Shown in pieces: positions 25,691 through 34,089 of a stretch of 64,000 nucleotides of DNA. Both the position numbers and the translations under genes were made by a program. Numbering within the stretch: position 1 is the stretch's first letter; every line of letters begins with the position of its first letter. Under the pieces are notes generated by a model that was not told the origin of the DNA, searched no databases, and was given only the letters and a program-made list of their open reading frames with translations. The stretch lies in the NCBI GenBank assembly GCA_951801675.1, contig CATONX010000010.1, positions 1 through 64,000 of the forward strand, read 5' to 3'. This DNA comes from an uncultured Eubacteriales bacterium. Lineage in GTDB: Bacteria > Bacillota > Clostridia > Oscillospirales > Acutalibacteraceae.

Positions 25691-26779
25691 TTACTGGCAG
25701 TCGGTCATCAGGTCAAGCAGGGCGACGGCGGCCGCGGCCTCCACCACCGGCAGCGCCCTGGGGACGATACATGGGTCATGCCGGCCCACCACAGTCAAAG
25801 GAACCTGGGGAACCTCCGGGTTTTGCAGGTCAACCGTGGCCTGCTCCTTGGAAATGGAGGGGGTGGGCTTAAAAGCCACCCGGAACAAAAGGGGCATACC
25901 CGAGGTGATGCCTCCAAGTACCCCGCCGTGGCGGTTGGTGACGGTGCGTACCTGGCCTTGTTCCCGGACAAAGGCGTCGTTATGCTCACTTCCCCGCAGG
26001 GCGGCGGCGGCAAAGCCCGCGCCGAATTCCACCCCGCGCACCGCCGGGATGCCAAAGAGAATGGATGCGAGCCGGTTTTCCACCCCGTCGAACATGGGCG
26101 AGCCGATGCCTGCCGGAAGGCCCACTGCCGCGCATTCCACGATGCCGCCCACGCTGTCGCAGGAAAGCCTTGCCTTTTCGATTTCCACGCGCATCTTGTC
26201 CTCCGCCTTGGGATCGATCACCGGGAAGGACCGCTTGGACAGGTCGCAAAGCTGCTCCTTGGACACGGTCACCGGGTCCAAGGGCACGTCCGCCACCCCA
26301 GCGATCGCATAGGCGTGGGAGCCGATGACGATCCCCCTGCGGGCGAGAATCTGCCGGCACACCGCTCCGGCAAAGACCAGCGGCGCCGTCAGCCGGCCGG
26401 AAAAGTGGCCGCCGCCCCTGGGGTCGTTTGCCCCGTGGTAGCGTACATTGCCGGTAAAGTCCGCATGGCCCGGCCGGGGCTTTGCAAGCAGGTTCGCGTA
26501 GTCCCCGGACCGGGTGTTGGTGTTCTCAATGATAGCGGCCAGAGGGGCGCCGGTGGTGTGCCCCTCGAGCATGCCGGACAGGATACGCGGCACGTCCCCT
26601 TCCTTGCGGGGCGTGGAGGACCGGTCCTGCCCCGGGGCCCGGCGCTTCATTTGCAGGAGAACCTCCTCCAAGTCGATGGCCTCCCCTGCCGGAAGCCCGT
26701 CGAGCACCGCGCCGATGGCGGGCCCGTGACTTTCCCCGAAAATCGAAAGCTTGATGTGATTACCCCAGGTGGATGCCAT
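25691..26779 (-). CDS. aroC: Chorismate synthase
   Basis: 362 residues. Converts EPSP to chorismate using reduced FMN. Signature segments are IFGESHGPAIGAVLDGLPAG at the N-terminus, KPRPGHADFTGNVRYHGAND, PRGGGHFSGRLTAPLVFAGA and the C-terminal VVGRHDPCIVPRALPVVEA. I chose the ATG at 26779 (TGGGGTAATCA-encoding MASTWGNH) because GGAGGG is 7 bases upstream; an ATG six bases earlier is too close. Its start overlaps the end of aroA by 20 bases, so the two are probably coupled. Confidence 0.96.
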   Translation of the reverse strand: MASTWGNHIKLSIFGESHGPAIGAVLDGLPAGEAIDLEEVLLQMKRRAPGQDRSSTPRKEGDVPRILSGMLEGHTTGAPLAAIIENTNTRSGDYANLLAKPRPGHADFTGNVRYHGANDPRGGGHFSGRLTAPLVFAGAVCRQILARRGIVIGSHAYAIAGVADVPLDPVTVSKEQLCDLSKRSFPVIDPKAEDKMRVEIEKARLSCDSVGGIVECAAVGLPAGIGSPMFDGVENRLASILFGIPAVRGVEFGAGFAAAALRGSEHNDAFVREQGQVRTVTNRHGGVLGGITSGMPLLFRVAFKPTPSISKEQATVDLQNPEVPQVPLTVVGRHDPCIVPRALPVVEAAAAVALLDLMTDCQ

Positions 26780-28046
26780 GTGCATGCCCTCCCAACCGAT
26801 TGTATTCGTGAAAAAAGGATGGATACGATTTGTTAATTGCCTGCGCGTCCTGAATGGTGACTTCTCCCTGGGCCACCAGCGCGGCCATCGCCGCCGCCAT
26901 GACGATGCGGTGGTCGTTGGCTCCGTCCACCGTCCCGCCCGTGAAGCGCTTTACCCCGTGAATGAGCAGGCCGTCCTGTGTTTCTTCGCATTGCCCTCCC
27001 AGCGCCTGAATGAGAGCGGCGGTGGTTTTGAGCCGGTCGCTTTCCTTGATGCGAAGGCGCTGGGCGTTATAGATGCGGCTGTCCCCGTCGGCTAGAGCGG
27101 CGGTCACCGCTAAAATGGGAACCAGGTCCGGAATCTGGGCCGCGTCGATGTCCTGGGCCCGGATCCGGCCGGAGGGAGGCGTGCAGCGAAGCGAGCCGTC
27201 CGCTCGTTTCTCCACCTCTACCCCAAACCCTTCAAAGAGGGTAAGCGCCGCCTTGTCCCCCTGCACCGAGTCAAAACGCAGCCCGGTCAGGGTCAAATCG
27301 CTTCCGAAGGCGGCCCCGGCCAGAAAGAAAGCAGCCTGGGACCAGTCGGACTCCACCGTGCAGGTTTTCGCCCGGTACCGCTGCCCGCCCGGTACTCGCC
27401 AGCTGCCGGCGATAGATTCCACCTCCACGCCGAACTCGCTTAGGATTTGCAGCGTCAGGTCAATATACCCGGCCGACTGCAAAGGCGTGGTCAGGCGGAT
27501 TTCGCTGTCCTCGCAAAGGAGGGGAAGGGCGAAAAGAAGCCCGGTGATAAACTGGGAGCTTACGTCCCCTGGCAAGGAAAACACCCCGGGCTCAAGCTGG
27601 CCGTCGATGGCCAGAGGCAGCCCGCCCTTTGTCCGGCAGGCGACCCCCGCTTTTGGCAGGCAGTCCAGATACACCCCGATGGGCCGGGTGGGAAGCTTTC
27701 CTTCTCCGGTGAACACCGCGCTTCGCCCCAGCGCCGCCGCCACCGGGATGAAAAACCGCAGGGTGGACCCCGATTCCCCGCAGGGCAGGGCCAAGGTGCC
27801 TCCTTCCCTTCTGTCTGGATGAATGCCGGTCACGGTCAGCACCTCCCCGCACAGGCGGATGGAGGCGCCCAGCGCCTCGGCTACTGCGATGGTAGCCTTA
27901 ATGTCGTCGGACAGGGCCACCGGGGACAAGACACTCTCCCCCTGGGCCAGCGCCGCGCACAGGATGGCCCGGTGGGCCGCGGACTTGGATGGGGGCGGCT
28001 TAATGTCTCCCGAAAGCCTGCCCGGCGAAAGGACTGCGGTGGACAT
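26760..28046 (-). CDS. aroA: 3-phosphoshikimate 1-carboxyvinyltransferase (EPSP synthase)
   Basis: 428 residues. Transfers the enolpyruvyl group from PEP to shikimate-3-phosphate. Motifs: IKPPPSKSAAHRAILCAALA (shikimate-3-phosphate loop), LPCGESGSTLRFFIPVAAAL (PEP region, where class I enzymes read GNAGTAMRPL), GDVSSQFITGLLFALPLL, and RLRIKESDRLKTTAALIQAL near residue 340. The different PEP-loop text suggests a non-class-I enzyme. Start ATG has AAGGAGGAACGCCC upstream. The C-terminal ~10 residues overlap the aroC start. Confidence 0.96.
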   Translation of the reverse strand: MSTAVLSPGRLSGDIKPPPSKSAAHRAILCAALAQGESVLSPVALSDDIKATIAVAEALGASIRLCGEVLTVTGIHPDRREGGTLALPCGESGSTLRFFIPVAAALGRSAVFTGEGKLPTRPIGVYLDCLPKAGVACRTKGGLPLAIDGQLEPGVFSLPGDVSSQFITGLLFALPLLCEDSEIRLTTPLQSAGYIDLTLQILSEFGVEVESIAGSWRVPGGQRYRAKTCTVESDWSQAAFFLAGAAFGSDLTLTGLRFDSVQGDKAALTLFEGFGVEVEKRADGSLRCTPPSGRIRAQDIDAAQIPDLVPILAVTAALADGDSRIYNAQRLRIKESDRLKTTAALIQALGGQCEETQDGLLIHGVKRFTGGTVDGANDHRIVMAAAMAALVAQGEVTIQDAQAINKSYPSFFHEYNRLGGHAHGIHLG

Positions 28047-28072
28047 GGGCGTTCCTCCTTAATTCCAATTTG

Positions 28073-29122
28073 TTATATTTCAATGAAAGATTCCAATTCG
28101 TTTAGCCCAATCGGACGGATAAAGGAATCTCCGACGGCGTGGAGCAAAACAAAGTTCACTCCGCTTGCGCTGCGCTTTTTATCGGTGAAGGCCGCTTTGG
28201 CCAGCTCTTCGCAGGAAAAGCGGGTCTCGGTGGGCAGGGAGAACTTCTTGGCTACCTTCTCAATGCGCGCGGCAGTGCCAGGCTTAGTCAGGCCCGCCTT
28301 TTCCCCGGCCAGAGCCGCCCTTACCATGCCGATGGCAACCGCTTCGCCGTGGGCGATTCCCTCATAGTGATGAAGCCGCTCGATGGCATGGCCCAGGGTG
28401 TGGCCGAAGTTTAAAAGCATCCGTTCGCCCTGTTCCTTTTCATCATTCTCCACCACCTGGCGCTTGATGTCGATGCAGCGGGCGATCATATCTTCTAGAA
28501 AATCGTGAACGTCTTCGATCTCCATCCGGGCGAACAAGTCCTTGTCCTTGATGCATCCGGCTTTGATGGCCTCCGCCATGCCGTCGGAGAAGTACCGCCC
28601 CGGCAGGGTGGAGAGAACTCCCGTGTCACACAGCACCAGGGAGGGCTGCCAGAAAGCGCCCACCAGGTTCTTGCCCACCTCCAGGTCCACCCCGGTTTTG
28701 CCGCCCACGGAGCTGTCCACCTGGGCGAGCAGAGAGGTGGGAATCTGTACAAAGGGGATGCCCCGCAGGTAGGTGGCGCTGGCAAAGCCGCACATGTCCC
28801 CAGTGACCCCGCCGCCCAGGGCGACCGCCATGTCCCCCCGGGTAAGCCCCGTGGCTGCAAACACCTCATACATCTGTGCAATGGTGGAAAGGCGTTTTTG
28901 CGCCTCTCCCGCCGGGAAGGTGAAGATGGCCGCCTGAATGCCCTGGGCCTGCAAGGACCGCTTGACCGCAGCCGCGTACAAGGGGCCTACGTTGGAATCG
29001 GTGACGATTACCGCTTTTGCCGGATGCAGCCGTTTGACGACCTCGTCTCCCACCCGGTCCAAAAGTCCCTTGCCGATGAGCACGTCGTATTCCTTGGACG
29101 TGTGTACCGTCAACGTTTTCAT
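28073..29122 (-). CDS. aroB: 3-dehydroquinate synthase
   Basis: 349 residues. Converts DAHP to 3-dehydroquinate with NAD+ and a divalent metal. The Gly-rich NAD segment is GDMAVALGGGVTGDMCGFAS (~95-115). The substrate region is IPTSLLAQVDSSVGGKTGVD followed by KNLVGAFWQP. Metal-binding His residues occur in LNFGHTLGHAIERLHHYEGI and AHGEAVAIGM. Start ATG overlaps the aroF stop (ATGA). Confidence 0.96.
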   Translation of the reverse strand: MKTLTVHTSKEYDVLIGKGLLDRVGDEVVKRLHPAKAVIVTDSNVGPLYAAAVKRSLQAQGIQAAIFTFPAGEAQKRLSTIAQMYEVFAATGLTRGDMAVALGGGVTGDMCGFASATYLRGIPFVQIPTSLLAQVDSSVGGKTGVDLEVGKNLVGAFWQPSLVLCDTGVLSTLPGRYFSDGMAEAIKAGCIKDKDLFARMEIEDVHDFLEDMIARCIDIKRQVVENDEKEQGERMLLNFGHTLGHAIERLHHYEGIAHGEAVAIGMVRAALAGEKAGLTKPGTAARIEKVAKKFSLPTETRFSCEELAKAAFTDKKRSASGVNFVLLHAVGDSFIRPIGLNELESFIEI

Positions 29123-30156
29123 ATGGCGGTCACCCCCGTATCCAGACCCTCGGCGGAAAGAACCGCCTTGGCCTTTCTAAGCCGCTTGGCGATGATGTCG
29201 AACTGGTCGGGCGTAATGGACTGGGCTCCGTCGGACAAAGCGCGGGCCGGGTCGTTGTGCACCTCGATGATCAAACCGTCCGCTCCTGCGGCGATGGCCG
29301 CCATGCTCAACGGCTCCACCAGCCACGTGATGCCCGCCGCGTGGCTCGGATCCACCACCACCGGCAGATGGGAGCGGTTTTTGAGGATCGGGATGGCCGA
29401 AATGTCCAGAGTGTTGCGGGTAAAGTTCTCAAAGGTGCGGATGCCTCGCTCGCAGAGGATGACCTTTTCATTGCCGCCGCTCATGATGTATTCCGCGCTC
29501 ATGAGGAACTCGCTTAAGGTGTTGGCAAGGCCGCGCTTGAGCAGGATGGGCTTGTCGAGCTTGCCCAGCTCCTTTAAGAGCTCGAAGTTTTGCATGTTCC
29601 GTGCGCCCACCTGAATGATATCAACATCCTCGAACAGGTCCAAGTGGGAGGTGGACATGATTTCCGTGACAATGGGAAGCCCCGTTTTTTTCCGGGCCTC
29701 CTGCAAAAGCTCCAGCCCTTCCGCCCGCAGGCCCTGGAAGGCATAGGGCGAGGTGCGGGGCTTGAAGGCGCCCCCGCGCAGGAAATTGGCGCCCGCCGCC
29801 TTGACCCGCTCGGCCACGCCGCAGATCTGTTCCTCGCTTTCCACCGAGCAGGGTCCCGCGATCAGGGTCAGCGACCCGTCGCCGATGACCTGCCCGCCCG
29901 GCAGGGTGATCACCGTGTTGTCCGGGTGGAACTTGCGGTTGGCCTTCTTGTAAGGCTCCTGCACCCGCTTGACGGAAGCGACGATGGGCTGGGCCTTGAC
30001 AAAGTCAATGTCGATGGAGGCGGTGTCCCCTAAAAGGCCCAGGACGGTTTCGTGGGTGCCGTGCCAGGCGTTGACCGAGACGCCCATTTTGTTAAAAATC
30101 CGGCTGAGTTCCTCAACTTTTTCCGGGCTGGCGCCTTGCTTTAATACGATAATCAT
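29119..30156 (-). CDS. aroF: 3-deoxy-7-phosphoheptulonate synthase (type I-beta, with N-terminal regulatory domain)
   Basis: 345 residues, first enzyme of the shikimate pathway (PEP plus erythrose-4-phosphate to DAHP). Residues ~1-70 form a ferredoxin-like domain (MIIVLKQGASPEKVEELSRI), which in Thermotoga-type enzymes mediates Tyr/Phe feedback inhibition. The catalytic barrel shows LIAGPCSVESEEQI, FLRGGAFKPRTSPYAFQGL, IQVGARNMQNFELLKELG, PILLKRGLANTLSEFLMSAE and VVVDPSHAAG. I chose the ATG at 30156, seven bases after GGGAG. First structural gene of the operon, preceded by an attenuator with a Phe/Tyr leader peptide. Confidence 0.95.
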   Translation of the reverse strand: MIIVLKQGASPEKVEELSRIFNKMGVSVNAWHGTHETVLGLLGDTASIDIDFVKAQPIVASVKRVQEPYKKANRKFHPDNTVITLPGGQVIGDGSLTLIAGPCSVESEEQICGVAERVKAAGANFLRGGAFKPRTSPYAFQGLRAEGLELLQEARKKTGLPIVTEIMSTSHLDLFEDVDIIQVGARNMQNFELLKELGKLDKPILLKRGLANTLSEFLMSAEYIMSGGNEKVILCERGIRTFENFTRNTLDISAIPILKNRSHLPVVVDPSHAAGITWLVEPLSMAAIAAGADGLIIEVHNDPARALSDGAQSITPDQFDIIAKRLRKAKAVLSAEGLDTGVTAI

Positions 30157-30195
30157 ACAGATACTCCCTTTCATGCGTCAAGTGGACGGATGCTT

Positions 30196-30238
30196 TAAAA
30201 CAAACAAAAAGCGGAGCCCATGTCACCATGAGCTCCGC
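30196..30238 (-). terminator. Attenuator terminator in the aro operon leader
   Basis: On the minus strand GCGGAGCTCATG and CATGGGCTCCGC form a 12-bp stem (one wobble) around GTGA, followed directly by TTTTTGTTTGTTTT. It stands between the leader peptide and aroF, so it must be bypassed for expression of the operon. A smaller hairpin (AACGG/CCGTT, 30248-30266) lies just before it. Confidence 0.88.
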
Positions 30239-30269
30239 GCAGGATCAAACGGATACCATTCCCGTTCTC

Positions 30270-30380
30270 TCAATCCAGGGCTTCTCGCTTCACAGCAGAC
30301 AGATGGGTACGGCAAAACAGACGGCCGTCATAAAAACGGACGCCATAAAAGCCGGTAAATCGTCTGCTAAGCTGCGACAT
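30270..30380 (-). CDS. Aromatic-rich leader peptide of the aro operon
   Basis: A 36-codon frame begins at an ATG eight bases after GGAGGG and ends 32 bases before the attenuator hairpin. Its middle reads RRFTGFYGVRFYDGRLF: four Phe and two Tyr within residues 8-22. Such clustering of the pathway's end-product codons is the hallmark of ribosome-mediated attenuation (as in pheA and pheST leaders of enteric bacteria). I infer that scarcity of charged tRNA-Phe or tRNA-Tyr stalls the ribosome here and prevents the terminator from forming. It is too short for standard ORF callers. Competing antiterminator pairing was not demonstrated. Confidence 0.82.
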   Translation of the reverse strand: MSQLSRRFTGFYGVRFYDGRLFCRTHLSAVKREALD

Positions 30381-30414
30381 GAAGCGAACCCTCCGATCCT
30401 TTTTCGTTGCATCC

Positions 30415-30443
30415 ATCATAACGCCCCGGGTTTTGATTGTCAA
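30415..30443 (-). promoter_or_regulatory. Sigma-A promoter of the aro operon
   Basis: Minus-strand TTGACA (30438-30443) and TATGAT (30415-30420) with exactly 17 bases between. Transcription would start near 30408, giving a ~250-base leader that contains the leader peptide and attenuator. Confidence 0.9.
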
Positions 30444-30561
30444 GCCGAAGATTTAAAAACGAGAAGTTTGGAAATTGTGCATATTGTCGCTTTAAAGAAT
30501 AAAAGCGTTAAATCATCAAAGAAACAGATCGATTTTTGAGCGGGATGCACAAAATAATAAC

Positions 30562-31404
30562 TTATTTTTTGGAGGCCAGCTCTGCAAACCGGTCCTGGAG
30601 CCAGTTCTGGCACAGGCCCAGCCACTGGGCCACCCGGGGCTTTACATACCGGGCCTCCCCGCCGCTGGTCTCCTCGGTGGCCAGGGAAATGCCGTGCTGC
30701 CCTTCGGGGAAAATGTGCAGCTCATAGGGAATGTTCTGCTCGCGCAGGGCCCAGGCCATCAAAAGAGTATTCTGCATGGGAACCGCGTCGTCCTCAAACG
30801 TGGTCCACAAAAAGGTGGGCGGGAAGTCGGCCGGTACGTGCTTTTCTAAAGAGAGCAGGTCCAAGGCGGCGGGGTCCTCCCGCTTGTCTCCCAGGGTGCG
30901 GTCAAAAGAGCCTCGGTGGGCAAAGGGCCCCGAGGTGATGACCGGGTAGCTGAGCACCATCAGGTCGGGCCGGGCGGTGCCGGGGATTATACCGGGGGCC
31001 GCGGCAAAGTCCGCGCTGTGGTATTCGCTCAGGGCGGCCGCCAGATGCGAGCCTGCCGAGAAGCCCAGTGCCGCTACCCGGTTTGGGTCAATAAACCAGT
31101 CCGCCGCCTTTTCCCGGATCAGCGAGAAGGCCCGGGCCGCGTCTTTTAAGGGAGCGGGATGCAGGTGGGGCTCGCAGGAGTACCATAGCACAAAGGCGTG
31201 GTAGCCCGCGGCGTTAAACTGGAGCGCCACCGCCTCCGCCTCTCTGGGGGAGCATTCCAAGTAACCGCTGCCGGGAAAGACCACCACCGCCGGGCGGGGC
31301 GCCTCGCTTTTGAGCAGGTATGCGTCCAGCGTGGGCCGAAAGCCGTCTCCTGTGTCCCCGGGATAGGGAAATTCGCCCCATAAGTCAAGCGTTTTCGCAA
31401 TCAT
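30562..31404 (-). CDS. Alpha/beta hydrolase, acetyl esterase (BD-FAE/xylan esterase-like)
   Basis: 280 residues, cytoplasmic (no signal peptide). The nucleophile elbow is LGFSAGSHLAAALSEY (Ser ~117). The oxyanion region is VVVFPGSGYLECSPREAEAV. A catalytic Asp fits TTFEDDAVPMQNTLL, and His fits FPEGQHGISLA. This resembles small esterases that remove acetyl groups from xylo-oligosaccharides, often found in gut Clostridia. It follows the aro leader divergently and seems to be a single gene. Substrate is inferred only from family resemblance. Confidence 0.82.
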   Translation of the reverse strand: MIAKTLDLWGEFPYPGDTGDGFRPTLDAYLLKSEAPRPAVVVFPGSGYLECSPREAEAVALQFNAAGYHAFVLWYSCEPHLHPAPLKDAARAFSLIREKAADWFIDPNRVAALGFSAGSHLAAALSEYHSADFAAAPGIIPGTARPDLMVLSYPVITSGPFAHRGSFDRTLGDKREDPAALDLLSLEKHVPADFPPTFLWTTFEDDAVPMQNTLLMAWALREQNIPYELHIFPEGQHGISLATEETSGGEARYVKPRVAQWLGLCQNWLQDRFAELASKK

Positions 31405-31492
31405 GTGATGAAGTCTCCTTCCATATGTGGTTCGTTTGCCGGGTTTTTCTTTATTTTACACCACTCGGTACGGCCTTTCAATGAATTTTCGG

Positions 31493-31521
31493 TTGTACAA
31501 TTTGAAAAAACGTGCTACTAT
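31493..31521 (+). promoter_or_regulatory. Probable promoter of the metY-type gene
   Basis: TTGTAC (31493-31498) and TACTAT (31516-31521), spacing 17. Both hexamers are imperfect. Confidence 0.45.
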
Positions 31522-31562
31522 TTTTGCCAGAATGAATGCACCATGCAAAGGAGTGGATACCC

Positions 31563-32834
31563 TTGAGCGAATTCGGATTTGACACCAAATGCGTGCAGGA
31601 GGGCTGGAAGCCGAAAAACGGCGAGCCCCGTGTCCTGCCCATTTACCAGAGCACCACCTATAAGTACGAATCCTCCGAGCAGATGGGACGGCTCTTCGAT
31701 TTGGAAGAGGACGGCTTCTTCTATACCCGCCTGGCGAACCCCACCCTGGCGGCGGTGGAGAATAAAATCGCGGCCTTGGAAGGCGGCGTGGGCGCCATGC
31801 TCACCTCCTCCGGCCAGGCGGCCAGCTTCATCTCTCTGTTTAACATCGTCAGCGCCGGCGAACACATTGTTTCCTCCTCCGCCATCTACGGCGGCACCTT
31901 TAATCTTTTGAACGTCACCATGCGCCGTATGGGCATCGACGTGACCTTTGTGGATCCCGACGACGATGTGGAGACCATCCGGGGGGCGTTTCAGGAGAAT
32001 ACCCGGGCGGTTTTCGTGGAGTCCATCGCGAACCCGGCCCTGATCGTGACCGATATCCCGAAGTTTGCAGACCTGGCCCATGCCCACGGCGTGCCCCTGA
32101 TTGTGGACAATACCTTCCCCACCCCTGCAAACTTCCGGCCCCTTGAGCATGGGGCGGACATTGTCACCCATTCCACCACCAAGTACATGGATGGCCACGC
32201 CACCTCGGTGGGCGGCGTCATTGTGGACGGGGGCAAGTTTGACTGGAGCAACGGGAAATTCCCCTCCCTGTGTGAGCCGGATGAATCCTATCACGGGGTC
32301 ACCTACACCGAGCGCTTCGGCCCCGCCGCCTATCTTGTCAAGGCTCGGGCCCAGCTCATGCGGGATTTGGGCTGCATCCCCGGCCCGCAGAACGCGTTCC
32401 TTCTCAACCTGGGGCTCGAAACCCTCTCTCTGCGAATGAAGAAGCACTGCGAGAACGCCCAGAAGGTGGCCGAGTACTTAGAGAAAAACGAGAAGATTTC
32501 CTGGGTCAATTACCCCGGCCTTGCGTCCAACGCCTATTATGATCTGGCCAAGCGCATCATGCCAAACGGCACCTGCGGAGTCGTTTCCTTCGGCGTCAAG
32601 GGCGGCCGGGAGGCGGCCACCAAGTTCATGGACCATCTGAAGCTGGCGGCCATCGTCACCCACGTGGCCGATGCGCGCACCTGCGTGCTCCACCCGGCTT
32701 CCACCACCCACCGTCAGTTAAGCGACGAGCAGCTCAAGGAATGCGGCGTATCCCCGGACCTGATCCGTCTTTCGGTCGGCATCGAGGATGCAAACGACAT
32801 CATCGCGGACATTGAGCAAGCCCTCAACGCCTAA
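31563..32834 (+). CDS. O-acetylhomoserine sulfhydrylase (Cys/Met metabolism PLP enzyme)
   Basis: 423 residues. A fold-type I PLP enzyme of the MetY/MetB family, which makes homocysteine from O-acetylhomoserine and sulfide. Visible features are VLPIYQSTTYKYESSEQMGR, YTRLANPTLAAVENKIAALE, SSGQAASFISLFNI, VDNTFPTPANFRPLEHGAD and the PLP lysine in THSTTKYMDGHATSVGG. The length (about 425) and the EWIPLSEFGFDTKCVQEG-like start favour MetY over the ~380-residue MetB/MetC. I chose the TTG at 31563 because AAAGGAG precedes it; the ATG at 31536 lies before that site. A single-gene unit with its own promoter and terminator. Confidence 0.9.
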   Translation: MSEFGFDTKCVQEGWKPKNGEPRVLPIYQSTTYKYESSEQMGRLFDLEEDGFFYTRLANPTLAAVENKIAALEGGVGAMLTSSGQAASFISLFNIVSAGEHIVSSSAIYGGTFNLLNVTMRRMGIDVTFVDPDDDVETIRGAFQENTRAVFVESIANPALIVTDIPKFADLAHAHGVPLIVDNTFPTPANFRPLEHGADIVTHSTTKYMDGHATSVGGVIVDGGKFDWSNGKFPSLCEPDESYHGVTYTERFGPAAYLVKARAQLMRDLGCIPGPQNAFLLNLGLETLSLRMKKHCENAQKVAEYLEKNEKISWVNYPGLASNAYYDLAKRIMPNGTCGVVSFGVKGGREAATKFMDHLKLAAIVTHVADARTCVLHPASTTHRQLSDEQLKECGVSPDLIRLSVGIEDANDIIADIEQALNA

Positions 32835-32844
32835 GAAAACAAAG

Positions 32845-32881
32845 AAAAGCCCCGGCAGGAGAAATCCCGCCGGGGCTTTTT
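32845..32881 (+). terminator. Terminator after the metY-type gene
   Basis: AAAAGCCCCGGC and GCCGGGGCTTTT form a perfect 12-bp stem followed by T. Confidence 0.92.
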
Positions 32882-32935
32882 GCTAAGAAGAACCGCGCGC
32901 AGGTCGAGCCGACAAGCTCTCTCGTTTGCGGGTTT

Positions 32936-33193
32936 CTATTTGTCCGGCGCCTGCTGCTCCCAGCCGTCCGGCAAAAACAGGCAATAGAGCGGGACATGTA
33001 GGCCCTCTGCCAGCGCAATGAGCATATCCAGGGAACAAAACCGGTCGTAGTTCTTCGCTTCGATCTGGCTGAGGTAACCCGGGCTCATATGGGCGCGCAT
33101 AGCCAGACCTTGCTGGGTCAACCCTTGGCGCTTGCGGTATTTCTTTAAATTATCAATAATTTGGTCGTAAATCGGCTTGTTTTTCTCATTCAT
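32936..33193 (-). CDS. Small XRE-family transcriptional regulator
   Basis: 85 residues, almost entirely one helix-turn-helix domain: IIDNLKKYRKRQGLTQQGLA, MRAHMSPGYLSQIEAKNYD and SLDMLIALAEGLHVPLYCLF. The start ATG follows GGTGAGAAT. A perfect palindrome (ACTAGCA-AAA-TGCTAGT) lies 43 bases upstream of the start and could be its operator. It is divergent from an AT-rich small ORF, so the pair may form a regulator/target module. Target unknown. Confidence 0.85.
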   Translation of the reverse strand: MNEKNKPIYDQIIDNLKKYRKRQGLTQQGLAMRAHMSPGYLSQIEAKNYDRFCSLDMLIALAEGLHVPLYCLFLPDGWEQQAPDK

Positions 33194-33235
33194 ATTCTCA
33201 CCGATTTCAGTGTATCCGCTTTCATTGCAACAAAT

Positions 33236-33252
33236 ACTAGCAAAATGCTAGT
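33236..33252. promoter_or_regulatory. Palindromic operator between XRE gene and small ORF
   Basis: ACTAGCA-AAA-TGCTAGT is a perfect 7+3+7 dyad, midway between two divergent starts. It is a likely binding site for the adjacent XRE protein (inference). Confidence 0.55.
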
Positions 33253-33295
33253 GAATATGGTAAGATAAAAGAAAATTTGATAAGGTGAGAAGAAA

Positions 33296-33526
33296 ATGAG
33301 CATAATACTCTGCAAAAATATTTTTTGTGTCTTCTGGGATAATGGATTCTGTAAGCAGAAGGAAATTCGACATGATTTGTACGGCTTATGTGAAACTTCT
33401 CTATTAAAAGGAATAGGAGAGATAGGCACTACAAAAGACACGATAGTACAACAAACAGGCCCCTCTTCTGCAAATAAACAAGCATCCCGACATTCGCTTC
33501 TTTATCCTTTTGGAAAAACCAAATAA
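33296..33526 (+). CDS. Small AT-rich ORF, possible peptide gene
   Basis: A 76-residue frame starting MSIILCKNIFCVFWDNGFCK, with four Cys in the first ~32 residues and a polar tail. It has a GGTGAG site 6 bases before the ATG. GC content is plainly lower than in the neighbours. It is divergent from a small XRE regulator with a palindrome between them. I do not recognise a family. A small secreted or regulatory peptide is possible, as is a chance frame in AT-rich DNA. Confidence 0.35.
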   Translation: MSIILCKNIFCVFWDNGFCKQKEIRHDLYGLCETSLLKGIGEIGTTKDTIVQQTGPSSANKQASRHSLLYPFGKTK

Positions 33527-33609
33527 AAAGGAGGACCCATAGATTCATAAAAACAGCCGGGATGAATAGAATAGGAAAGAAAGCGATTTGCAGAAGGGAG
33601 AGAAGGCGG

Positions 33610-34077
33610 ATGAAACGAAAATGGATCAGCCTGATCGTTGCACTGGTGATCCCGGTGGGATTGGTGGGAGGATTGTCCGCCTGGGTCGCGGGCAGCTCCA
33701 TGGAGCTGTACGAGTCCTTTGTTAAGCCGCCCCTGTCCCCGCCCGGCTGGCTTTTTCCGGTGATGTGGACCATTCTCTTCGTCCTGATGGGCGTGGCCTC
33801 CTGGTTCATCTATCGCAGCGATTCGCCGCTCAAGTCCCCCGCCCTCTTCCTCTACGGCGCGCAGCTGGCGGTGAACTTCTTCTGGACCCTCACCTTCTTT
33901 GGCGAACGGTACTATTCCGGGGCATTTTTGGTGCTCGTGCTCTTGTGGGCTATGATCCTCATTACCATCCGCCAGTTCGGCCGTATCGACAAGCGGGCCG
34001 CCTGGCTGCTGGTGCCCTATGTGCTGTGGGTCACCTTTGCCGGGTATCTGAACTTTTTCATCGCCCTGTATAATTAA
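33610..34077 (+). CDS. TspO/MBR family protein
   Basis: 155 residues with five membrane helices. Family text: YESFVKPPLSPPGWLFPVMW (the conserved PP-W-F-PxW segment), GVASWFIYRS, GAQLAVNFFWTLTFFGERYY (NxxW) and LLVPYVLWVTFAGYLNFFIA (tryptophan/tyrosine signature). TspO proteins bind tetrapyrroles and may regulate or degrade them; the closeness of hemW is suggestive but not proof. I chose the ATG at 33610 after AAGGGAGAGAAGGCGG. A strong terminator follows. Confidence 0.92.
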   Translation: MKRKWISLIVALVIPVGLVGGLSAWVAGSSMELYESFVKPPLSPPGWLFPVMWTILFVLMGVASWFIYRSDSPLKSPALFLYGAQLAVNFFWTLTFFGERYYSGAFLVLVLLWAMILITIRQFGRIDKRAAWLLVPYVLWVTFAGYLNFFIALYN

Positions 34078-34089
34078 AAACAACAAAAG

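Noticed and set aside
25778..26836. Plus-strand ORF of 352 codons over aroC
   Set aside because: Antisense shadow of aroC; His/Gly/Arg-rich with no domain text.
30157..30408. T-box riboswitch before aroF
   Set aside because: No T-box sequence (TGGNACCGCG-like) is present in the leader; a leader peptide plus terminator explains it better.
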